Shown one piece after another: positions 1-5,874 of a stretch of 5,874 nt of DNA. The position numbers and the translations under genes were made by a program. Origin of the DNA: Anaerolineaceae bacterium. GTDB taxonomy: Bacteria > Chloroflexota > Anaerolineae > Anaerolineales > Anaerolineaceae. The notes beneath the pieces are model-generated. The model did not search any database. It saw only the letters and a program-made list of their open reading frames with translations, and was not told the DNA's origin. How positions within the stretch are numbered: the first letter of the stretch is position 1; every line of letters starts with the position of its first letter. The stretch covers positions 1-5,874 of the forward strand of contig JAQTMA010000248.1 of the NCBI GenBank assembly GCA_028714615.1, in the 5' to 3' direction.

Positions 1-1041
1 CCCCAGTTTCCCACAGATGCAAAGGGCATGGCGACCCGGGTAGCCTCTGGGAAGGTGATGAATGCAATCGCATCCCATCTCCCCATGTTCCTGGGCGGGT
101 CTGCCGATCTGGACCCATCCACCTATACCCAGTTGAAAAACATGGGCGATTTTCAAAATCCTGAGGTGAGCAAGAAGGCTGTCGACCGGCAGGGTTCTTC
201 TGGAGGTGGCTGGAGTTATTCAGGGCGTAACTTGCATTTCGGGGTCCGGGAGCATGCTATGGGTGCAATTCTAAACGGGATCGGCTCATTTCAAGGATTG
301 ATTCCCTTTGGAGCAACGTTCCTGATCTTCTCAGACTATATGCGTCCCCCCATCCGACTGGCGAGTATCATGGGCCTACAAGTAATATACGTGTTCACAC
401 ATGACAGCATCGGATTAGGTGAAGATGGACCAACCCACCAGGCAATCGAGCAGATGGCGAACTTGCGGGCAGTTCCAAAGCTCGTCGTTATCCGTCCAGG
501 TGATGCCAATGAAACGCGCGTCGCCTGGCAAGTAGCCATCGAATCGCGATATCATCCGACTGCATTGATATTATCGCGACAGAGTCTGCCTACGGTTGAT
601 CGTGCGCGATACGCGGCAGCCGAAAACCTGCGGAAGGGCGCTTACGTCCTAGCCGATGCGCCGGGAAGCAACCCGGACATCATCCTGATTGCGACCGGTT
701 CGGAGGTTCTATTGGTTATGGCTGCCCAACCGATCCTGGCAGGGAAGAACATTCGGGCCCGGGTCGTATCTATGCCTTCCTGGGAGTTATTCGATCAACA
801 ACCGCGGGAATACCGCGATTCAGTTTTGTTACCGGAAGTTCAACAACGCCTGGCAGTGGAAGCTGGTTCTCCCCAAGGGTGGGAGCGGTACACCGGTTGC
901 CGGGGAGAGGTTTTAGGGATCGACCGGTTTGGCGCTTCGGCGCCTGGCCCTGTGGTGATGCGCGAATATGGGTTCACAGTAGAGAATGTCGTCCAGCATG
1001 CTGAGGAGCTTGTGAAGATGAAAGGGGATACAAATATATGA
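1..1041 (+). CDS. tkt: Transketolase, C-terminal part (5' end outside window)
   Basis: Transketolase is a thiamine-diphosphate enzyme that moves two-carbon ketol units between sugar phosphates in the non-oxidative pentose phosphate pathway (cytosolic). The frame is open from base 1, so the ATG at 28 is internal. By ungapped comparison with remembered E. coli TktA, about 345 N-terminal residues (the diphosphate-binding domain) are missing. Visible are the pyrimidine-binding domain and the C-terminal domain. In window codon numbers, Arg13 and Ser40 (in GGSADLDPS) match phosphate-binding Arg358 and Ser385. Glu84 in GVREH matches the cofactor-activating Glu411. HDSIGLGEDGPTH starts at codon 134 and covers His461, Asp469 and His473. 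Arg193 in LSRQ matches Arg520. The C-terminal domain ends with RFGASAPG. About 18 extra residues, rich in Gly and Ser, lie between GGSADL and GVREH relative to E. coli. The stop overlaps the rpiB start (ATGA), suggesting translational coupling. Confidence 0.97.
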   Translation, partial: PQFPTDAKGMATRVASGKVMNAIASHLPMFLGGSADLDPSTYTQLKNMGDFQNPEVSKKAVDRQGSSGGGWSYSGRNLHFGVREHAMGAILNGIGSFQGLIPFGATFLIFSDYMRPPIRLASIMGLQVIYVFTHDSIGLGEDGPTHQAIEQMANLRAVPKLVVIRPGDANETRVAWQVAIESRYHPTALILSRQSLPTVDRARYAAAENLRKGAYVLADAPGSNPDIILIATGSEVLLVMAAQPILAGKNIRARVVSMPSWELFDQQPREYRDSVLLPEVQQRLAVEAGSPQGWERYTGCRGEVLGIDRFGASAPGPVVMREYGFTVENVVQHAEELVKMKGDTNI

Positions 1042-1481
1042 AGCTGGGAATTGCAGCCGACCATGGCGGGTTTGATCTTAAACAGCGGATGGCAACCCGT
1101 ATGATGACAGGTGGGCACACACTGCATGATTTTGGCGCTACCGAACTCGATCCGCAGGATGATTTTCCAAATTATGTCATTCCGTTGGCGCGGGCGGTTG
1201 CCCGGGGTGAGGTGGATCGTGGAATCGCGATATGCGGAAGTGGTGTGGGTGCTTCTGTAGCAGCCAACAAAGTCGCAGGGGTGCGAGCTGCTCTCATTAC
1301 CGATTATTATTCTGCTCACCAGGGGGTGGAGGACGACAACATGAATTTAATCTGCCTGGGTGGCCGAGTGGTCGGCCAGGAATTAGCCTGGGAACTGGTG
1401 CAGGCGTTCTTGACCGCCCGTTTTTCTGGTGAGGAACGTTTTATACGCCGGCTAGCAGAAGTATCTGCGCTTGAAAGATAG
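1038..1481 (+). CDS. rpiB: Ribose-5-phosphate isomerase B (RpiB/LacAB family)
   Basis: Predicted to interconvert ribose-5-phosphate and ribulose-5-phosphate in the cytosol. The 147 residues are the usual family length. ADHGGFDLK at residues 7-15 is the N-terminal phosphosugar-binding motif. CGSGVG at 66-71 carries Cys66, the catalytic base in E. coli RpiB, and AANKVAGVRAAL (75-86) forms the anion hole and phosphate region. GGRVVG lies at 108-113. The alignment to E. coli RpiB is ungapped through residue 101 and shows Asp99 where E. coli has the ring-opening His99, so the local motif is GVEDDNMN. The start overlaps the tkt stop by four bases and is preceded by AAAGGGG at 1021-1027, ten bases upstream. 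The family also contains galactose-6-phosphate and allose-6-phosphate isomerases and other sugar-phosphate isomerases, so the exact substrate rests on the pentose-phosphate neighbours. Confidence 0.93.
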   Translation: MKLGIAADHGGFDLKQRMATRMMTGGHTLHDFGATELDPQDDFPNYVIPLARAVARGEVDRGIAICGSGVGASVAANKVAGVRAALITDYYSAHQGVEDDNMNLICLGGRVVGQELAWELVQAFLTARFSGEERFIRRLAEVSALER

Positions 1482-1490
1482 GGAATAGAA

Positions 1491-4313
1491 ATGTCAGAGA
1501 ATCCGTTACATTTACTAGAACAATATGGTCAAAGCATCTGGATTGATTTTATTCGCAGGGGCACGCTCCTATCTGGGGAGTTAAAGCGCTGGATTGATGA
1601 GGATGGGGTGACAGGCGTCACTTCAAACCCCTCCATCTTTGACAAAGCAATTGGAGGTAGCCACGATTACGATACCGAGATCAGCGAACTGGCGACCCAG
1701 GGGAAAAATATCGAGGAGATTTATACTCAACTTACCGTGGAAGACATCCAGAATACCGCCGATCTATTCCGTCCAACCTTCGACCGTTTAGAAGGGAAGG
1801 ATGGATTTGTCAGCCTGGAAGTGTCTCCGGGCATGGCGCGGGACACTCAAGGGTCGGTCGATGAAGCTCATCAGTTGTGGAATGCTCTAAATCGGCCAAA
1901 TGTGATGATCAAAGTTCCGGGAACCAGCGAAGGTTTAGGTGCAATCCGGCAGTTGACTGCCGATGGATTAAATATTAATATCACCTTGCTTTTCGGCTTA
2001 CCGCGTTACCGGGAAGTGATCGATGCTTATCTTAGCGGTCTGGAAGACCGGGTGGCCCGCGGTCTTCCATTGAAATCTATCCATTCTGTAGCGAGTTTTT
2101 TCTTGAGCCGCATCGACGTACTCTTGGATCCAGAACTGGACCGCATCCAGCATCAGAATTGGGGAGAAGCAGACCGGGCAAAGGATGCTATCGGACATGT
2201 AGCGATCTCATCCGCGAAGGTAGCATATCAGATCTTCAATCAGGAATTCCAATCCGATCGTTTTAAAAAGCTTGCAGCCCTCGGAGCCAACCCACAGCGT
2301 TTGCTCTGGGCTTCCACCAGTACGAAGAACCCAGCCTATTCAGATGTGAAATACGTGGATGCTCTGATCGGCCCACAAACGGTGAATACACTCCCCGTAG
2401 AGACCTTAAATGCTTACCGCGACCATGGACATCCAGCTCCGCGATTGGCAGACGGAGCTGATGAAGCCCGGAGGGTATTGCGGTCCCTTGTCCGCCTGGG
2501 AATCGACCTCGATCAGGCCACCAAGCAATTGGAAGACGAAGGTGTAGAAAAATTTGAAAAAGCATTCTCTCAGCTTATGGCATCTATCAAAGAAAAACGG
2601 GAAGCTGCGATTTGGAACCAACCGCTAGATCGCCAGATATTAAAGACAGGGCCATATACTCTTGCCGTGCAGAACCGGCTAGATGAAATGTCAAAGAAGA
2701 GTTTCATGGATAGATTGTGGCGTAGAGATGGATCCTTATGGAAAGATGATCCACAAAGCCAGAAGCAGATACGGAATGCGCTCGGGTGGCTGCACGTCGC
2801 AGAAAAAATGGAAGAGAGCATTCCTGATTTGGAAGAATTTCGCCGGCACATAGTGGAAACTGGGTTCAAGCACGTAGTGCACATGGGAATGGGCGGCAGC
2901 AGCCTGGCTCCGTTGGTCCTGTCTGAGACGATTCCACCGGCTGAGAACGGACTACCCCTGACCGTACTTGATACTACTGATCCTGTGACGATCACTTCAT
3001 TAGCAAAAACGCTTCCATTGAAAGATACTTTGTTTATCGTTGCCAGCAAATCAGGGACAACCGTGGAAGCATCTGCTTTTGAAGATTATTTCTACACTAA
3101 GGTCAAAGAGATTACAGGCGATCAGGCGGGCGATAATTTTGTTGCGATCACCGACCCGGATACACTGCTGGTGAAATCGGCAGAGGCGCGCCGGTACAGG
3201 CGGGTATTTTGCAATTTCGCCGATATTGGTGGAAGGTACTCTGCCCTGTCCTTCTTTGGAATGGTTCCGGCAGCATTGCTGGGCATCGATTTAGAAGAAT
3301 TCCTTTCACGGGCGCTGCGCATGCAGCATGCTTGTGACGCTTGCGTTCCCCCGGGCCAGAATCCGGGGTTAGTGCTTGGTTCTGTGTTGGGTACCCTGGC
3401 AACCCAAGGCCGGGATAAGGTGACTTTTGTATTACCGGAGACCCTTGCCAGCCTGGGGATGTGGTTGGAACAGCTTCTGGCTGAAAGCACCGGAAAAGAA
3501 GGCGCCGGGGTGATCCCTGTGGCAGGCGAGGTGCTGGGGGATCCCGAAGTGTACGGAGATGATCGCTTGTTTGTGTATATCTGTCTGCGTGGCCTCCCGG
3601 ATGAGGATACCAACAAGCGCCTTTCCAAACTGGAGAAAGCTGGACACCCACTTGTCCGAATCGAGTTGGCCGATATCCTGGATATCAGCGAAGAATTCTT
3701 TCGGTGGGAAATCACTACGGCAGTTGCCGGATCGATCCTGGGAATCAATCCTTTTGACCAACCGAACGTTCAGGAAAGTAAGGATAACACGAACCGGTTA
3801 TTGAAGGAAATCAACCTGGGAGGAAGACAAAAGGAAGTACAGCCTACCTTGCGGGAAGGGAATATCGAACTGTATGCTGATGAAAACTCGGCGACCCTCT
3901 CGGAGACGCTGAAAGTATTGCTCGACCGGGCTTCACCGGGGGATTACCTTGCATTATTGGCTTACCTTTCCGAGGATGCGGAAACGACCAATCAGTTGCA
4001 GACTATCCGGAGAATTCTGCGTGACCGGACGAAGCTAGCGACGACTCTCGGTTACGGTCCCCGGTATCTCCACTCGACCGGACAATTACACAAAGGCGGC
4101 CCAAACACCGGCATATTCTTGATGTTCACCAAGGATACCAGCGATTCGGATTCAATTCCCGGACATCCATATTCCTTCGGCGCTTTGGAACATGCCCAGG
4201 CAATAGGGGATTACGAAGCTTTGCAGAAGCATGGACGGAGGGTCATCCGTTTGCATATGAAAGGTGAAATCAAGGATGGTTTGGAGCGTATCAAAGAATT
4301 ACTTTTACTGTAA
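1491..4313 (+). CDS. tal-pgi: Bifunctional transaldolase / glucose-6-phosphate isomerase
   Basis: One 940-residue chain carries two enzymes. Residues 1 to about 370 are transaldolase, which moves dihydroxyacetone units between sugar phosphates. Asp19 (IWIDF), Asn46 (TSNPSIF), Glu110 (SLEVSP), Schiff-base Lys141 (NVMIKVPGT), Thr165 (NITLLF) and Ser202 (SVASFF) match the catalytic set of E. coli TalB. Residues from about 380 are glucose-6-phosphate isomerase, linking fructose-6-phosphate and glucose-6-phosphate. It shows GMGGSSLAP (466-474), the SIS-type SKSGTT (519-524), DIGGRYS (578-584, with Arg582), AESTGKEG (664-671, with likely base Glu665) and FDQPNVQESK (755-764, with likely Lys764). 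About 175 residues follow, including STGQLHKGG (862-870). The overall length fits known Tal-Pgi fusions. The frame is uninterrupted across the junction, so this is a true fusion. The start lies nine bases after rpiB with a weak GGGAA-type ribosome site. Cytosolic; no signal peptide or membrane segment is seen. Confidence 0.96.
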   Translation: MSENPLHLLEQYGQSIWIDFIRRGTLLSGELKRWIDEDGVTGVTSNPSIFDKAIGGSHDYDTEISELATQGKNIEEIYTQLTVEDIQNTADLFRPTFDRLEGKDGFVSLEVSPGMARDTQGSVDEAHQLWNALNRPNVMIKVPGTSEGLGAIRQLTADGLNINITLLFGLPRYREVIDAYLSGLEDRVARGLPLKSIHSVASFFLSRIDVLLDPELDRIQHQNWGEADRAKDAIGHVAISSAKVAYQIFNQEFQSDRFKKLAALGANPQRLLWASTSTKNPAYSDVKYVDALIGPQTVNTLPVETLNAYRDHGHPAPRLADGADEARRVLRSLVRLGIDLDQATKQLEDEGVEKFEKAFSQLMASIKEKREAAIWNQPLDRQILKTGPYTLAVQNRLDEMSKKSFMDRLWRRDGSLWKDDPQSQKQIRNALGWLHVAEKMEESIPDLEEFRRHIVETGFKHVVHMGMGGSSLAPLVLSETIPPAENGLPLTVLDTTDPVTITSLAKTLPLKDTLFIVASKSGTTVEASAFEDYFYTKVKEITGDQAGDNFVAITDPDTLLVKSAEARRYRRVFCNFADIGGRYSALSFFGMVPAALLGIDLEEFLSRALRMQHACDACVPPGQNPGLVLGSVLGTLATQGRDKVTFVLPETLASLGMWLEQLLAESTGKEGAGVIPVAGEVLGDPEVYGDDRLFVYICLRGLPDEDTNKRLSKLEKAGHPLVRIELADILDISEEFFRWEITTAVAGSILGINPFDQPNVQESKDNTNRLLKEINLGGRQKEVQPTLREGNIELYADENSATLSETLKVLLDRASPGDYLALLAYLSEDAETTNQLQTIRRILRDRTKLATTLGYGPRYLHSTGQLHKGGPNTGIFLMFTKDTSDSDSIPGHPYSFGALEHAQAIGDYEALQKHGRRVIRLHMKGEIKDGLERIKELLLL

Positions 4314-4328
4314 AAGCAACTCGTTATT

Positions 4329-4355
4329 GCATGCTGCTGGTTTGCAAGAGCATGC
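4329..4355. repeat. Perfect 7-bp inverted repeat after tal-pgi
   Basis: GCATGCT at 4329-4335 is the exact reverse complement of AGCATGC at 4349-4355, with a 13-base loop. It begins 15 bases after the tal-pgi stop. There is no run of T after it, so it is not a standard intrinsic terminator. It could stabilise the 3' end of the upstream message or be chance. Confidence 0.4.
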
Positions 4356-4367
4356 CTTCGTAAAGGC
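4354..4367. repeat. Small hairpin GCCTT-CGTA-AAGGC
   Basis: A 5-bp stem with a tetraloop that shares its first two bases with the preceding inverted repeat, so the two structures would compete at their edge. No U-tract follows. The rest of the 4314-4447 spacer holds no convincing promoter: TTGAAA at 4395-4400 and TATAAA at 4429-4434 are wrongly spaced. Confidence 0.3.
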
Positions 4368-4447
4368 AGGTGGGAAGAACAAGAATTGTATAGCTTGAAA
4401 CCTTGATAAAGGAGTATTCAAGCGGGGATATAAAAAGGTGAAAGGAA

Positions 4448-4795
4448 ATGATTAAGATAAAAAGAGTATATGACCAGGCTGAAACCGGGGATGGCAAAAG
4501 AATCCTGGTAGAACGTTTGTGGCCGCGTGGAATCCGAAAAGAGGATTTGCAAATGAGCCTGTGGGATAAGGAAACAGCCCCGACGACTGAATTACGTAAA
4601 TGGTTCAACCACGACCCCGAGAAATGGGCAGAGTTCCAACAGAGGTATCGACTGGAGTTAGATTCTCACCCGGAACCTTGGAAAGCAATTCTCCTGGCGG
4701 CTCGTGAAGGAACGGTAACGCTTTTATATTCCTCCCACGACCAGCAACACAATAACGCGGTCTATCTGAAGAAGTATCTCGAAGAGAAGCTATAG
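4448..4795 (+). CDS. DUF488 (YeaO-like) family protein
   Basis: A 115-residue protein, the same length as E. coli YeaO. It carries the family hallmarks in order: KRVYD at 5-9, VERLWPRG at 21-28 (usually VDRLWPRG), a Trp-x-Lys-Glu-x-Ala-Pro type segment at 39-45, ELRKWF at 48-53, W60 with EF at 62-63 and RY at 66-67, and LLYSSHDQQHNNA at 92-104. No biochemical function is established for the family that I can rely on. The start is supported by AGGTGA at 4436-4441, six bases before ATG. It has no signal peptide or membrane segment, so it is probably cytosolic. It lies between carbon-metabolism genes, but DUF488 genes occur in many settings, so position alone does not assign a role in the pathway. 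Confidence 0.9.
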   Translation: MIKIKRVYDQAETGDGKRILVERLWPRGIRKEDLQMSLWDKETAPTTELRKWFNHDPEKWAEFQQRYRLELDSHPEPWKAILLAAREGTVTLLYSSHDQQHNNAVYLKKYLEEKL

Positions 4796-4872
4796 ATTGG
4801 TTTATATACGAGCATGTGAGTAACCAAACAAGCGTTTACAGAGGTCGGATCAACGAGATCGGGTGGGTAAAA

Positions 4873-5505
4873 ATGGACCAGGAGAAAACACACATCTCCG
4901 CATTGTTCCTCGACATCGGAGGAGTGCTGCTTAACAATGGGTGGGATCGAGCCGTGCGAAGCCGGGCGGCAGCGGACTTTCATTTGGATCATGATGAAAT
5001 GGAAGAACGTCACCATCTGACCTTTGACGCGTACGAGGAGGGAAAACTACGGTTAGATGAATATCTAGAACGCGTGGTTTTTTACACCGCGCGAGATTTT
5101 ACTGTGCCTGAGTTTAAGAATTATATGTTCTCAAAATCCAGGCCCTTTCCGGAAACGATTGATCTGGTAAAACGAATTAAACATCTCTATCGCCTCAAGG
5201 TAGCCGTAGTTAGCAATGAAGGCCGAGAGTTGACTGTATTCCGCATCCAACAGTTCGGATTAAGCGAATTTGTTGATTTCTTTATCTCCTCATGTTTTGT
5301 CCACTTCCGCAAGCCCGATGCGGATATATACTCGGTTGCCCTGGACGTATCTCAAGTTCATCCGGAAGAAGTAGCCTACATCGAGGATCGTGAGATGTTC
5401 GTTGAAGTAGCTAATAGTCTGGGGATCCACGGTATCCACCATACTAGTGTCGATGCCACTCGGAAGGCGCTGGCAAGCCTGGGACTGGTGGAGAGAGACG
5501 GCTAA
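4873..5505 (+). CDS. HAD-superfamily hydrolase (YihX-like, class IA)
   Basis: A probable cytosolic phosphatase of the haloacid dehalogenase superfamily, 210 residues from the ATG at 4873. Motif I is FLDIGGVLL with nucleophile Asp14; the usual second Asp is Gly, as in YihX-type proteins with DxGN/DxGG. An alpha-helical cap follows (about 25-90). Motif II is VVSNEG with Ser114, motif III is FRKPDADIY with Lys147, and motif IV is YIEDREMF with Glu171-Asp172 in place of the usual Asp-Asp. The ATG is preferred because homologs normally start a few residues before motif I and because GGGTGGG (4861-4867) lies five bases upstream. A GTG at 4816 would add 19 residues but has no ribosome site. Substrate unknown; a sugar phosphate is plausible from the neighbours and from YihX, which acts on glucose-1-phosphate. 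The gap to gnd is 35 bases, so co-transcription is likely. Confidence 0.85.
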   Translation: MDQEKTHISALFLDIGGVLLNNGWDRAVRSRAAADFHLDHDEMEERHHLTFDAYEEGKLRLDEYLERVVFYTARDFTVPEFKNYMFSKSRPFPETIDLVKRIKHLYRLKVAVVSNEGRELTVFRIQQFGLSEFVDFFISSCFVHFRKPDADIYSVALDVSQVHPEEVAYIEDREMFVEVANSLGIHGIHHTSVDATRKALASLGLVERDG

Positions 5506-5523
5506 TTCTACAAATGGTGAAAC

Positions 5524-5532
5524 GAGGAGGAG
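5524..5532 (+). promoter_or_regulatory. Strong ribosome binding site of gnd
   Basis: GAGGAGGAG ends eight bases before the ATG at 5541. It is the best Shine-Dalgarno match in the window. It fixes the gnd start and suggests efficient independent initiation rather than coupling to the HAD gene. Confidence 0.8.
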
Positions 5533-5540
5533 CAATAAGT

Positions 5541-5874
5541 ATGGAACCTGAACATGACGATCTTGGGATGGTCGGACTGGGTGTTATGGGGAGTAACCTG
5601 GCGATGAATATGGCAGATCATGGCTTCTCCATCGCCGGCTTCGATCATGATGCTGGAAAGGTGAAATCATTTCTGTCAGCGGATGGTAAGTTACCGTTAG
5701 ACGGTACGATAGATTTACGGGAATTCGTTGGTTCACTTAAAAGACCACGGGCGATTATGATGATGGTGCCTGCTGGATCACCAGTTGATGCCGTTATCCA
5801 TGATTTGCTCCCTTTCCTCAATATTAATGATTTGATCATAGACGGGGGCAACTCTTATTACAAGGATACGGAAT
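5541..5874 (+). CDS. gnd: 6-phosphogluconate dehydrogenase, N-terminal part (3' end outside window)
   Basis: Oxidative decarboxylation of 6-phosphogluconate to ribulose-5-phosphate, the substrate of RpiB. The first 111 residues are present and the frame runs off the window. The Rossmann fold starts with GMVGLGVMGSNLAMN (9-23, GxGxxG). Then come the family segments SLKRPRAI (65-72), MMVPAG (74-79) and IDGGNSYYKDT (99-109), where GGNS contacts substrate. The spacing and the PR-AI and VPAG segments resemble the long (about 470-residue) Gnd form. At the end of the second strand, residues 34-37 read FDHD instead of the Asn-Arg-Ser/Thr that binds the NADP phosphate in E. coli Gnd, which points to NAD as cofactor (inference). 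The start is set by the strong ribosome site upstream. The beta-hydroxyacid dehydrogenase family is related, but the GGNS and PR-AI segments favour Gnd. Confidence 0.93.
   Translation, partial: MEPEHDDLGMVGLGVMGSNLAMNMADHGFSIAGFDHDAGKVKSFLSADGKLPLDGTIDLREFVGSLKRPRAIMMMVPAGSPVDAVIHDLLPFLNINDLIIDGGNSYYKDTE

Noticed and set aside
28..30. ATG at 28 as the transketolase start
   Set aside because: The frame is open to base 1, the upstream codons continue a plausible transketolase sequence, and the N-terminal half of the family is missing, so this is an internal methionine.
3122..3748. Long open frame of 208 codons on the minus strand inside the Pgi half
   Set aside because: It lies wholly antisense to clearly conserved Pgi coding sequence, is rich in Ser, Arg and Pro as expected for a shadow frame, and shows no recognisable motif. 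Other minus-strand frames across the window (for example 840-1319 and 2570-3049) were rejected for the same reason.
4395..4434. Possible sigma-70 promoter before DUF488 (TTGAAA or TTGATA with TATAAA)
   Set aside because: Spacing between the boxes is 28 or 20 bases rather than about 17, and no better pair was found.
4797..4827. TTGGTT/AACCAA inverted repeat after DUF488
   Set aside because: Only six base pairs, AT-rich, with a 19-base loop and no T-run; too weak to call as a terminator or operator.
1..5874. A new defence, mobile or RNA-based system
   Set aside because: All long conserved frames are accounted for by carbon-metabolism enzymes, DUF488 and HAD; there are no direct-repeat arrays, transposase, integrase, toxin-like or reverse-transcriptase signatures, and no intergenic space large enough for a substantial structured RNA.

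Overview
The window is a run of co-directional plus-strand sugar-phosphate genes: transketolase (3' part), ribose-5-phosphate isomerase B, a fused transaldolase/glucose-6-phosphate isomerase, a small DUF488 protein, a HAD-superfamily hydrolase and 6-phosphogluconate dehydrogenase (5' part). Both ends cut through genes. No mobile element, CRISPR array, RNA gene or strong promoter is visible. No intergenic stretch exceeds about 135 bases.

The organism is a bacterium with roughly balanced base composition (estimated by eye). The Tal-Pgi fusion inside a pentose-phosphate cluster fits Chloroflexota (Anaerolineae-like), but such fusions also occur in other phyla, so this placement is a moderate-confidence inference.

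Region 1-4313 looks like one tightly packed operon segment. tkt and rpiB overlap by four bases (ATGA), and rpiB and tal-pgi are nine bases apart. Together these genes encode most of the non-oxidative pentose phosphate pathway plus the isomerase that returns fructose-6-phosphate to glucose-6-phosphate. After a 134-base spacer with small inverted repeats come DUF488 (4448-4795) and HAD (4873-5505, or from a GTG at 4816). The gnd gene (5541 onward) has the strongest ribosome binding site in the window and brings back the oxidative branch. With all genes on one strand, transcription may continue through the spacer, but no terminator or promoter there can be called with confidence.

I see no clearly new multi-gene system. 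The points worth a second look are residue-level. RpiB has Asp where the E. coli enzyme has its ring-opening His. Gnd has Asp-His-Asp where NADP-dependent enzymes have Asn-Arg-Ser/Thr, which suggests NAD use. The Pgi half of the fusion has about 175 residues after its catalytic lysine and no obvious ring-opening His at the usual place. The HAD protein has altered catalytic motifs and is embedded in a sugar-phosphate operon.
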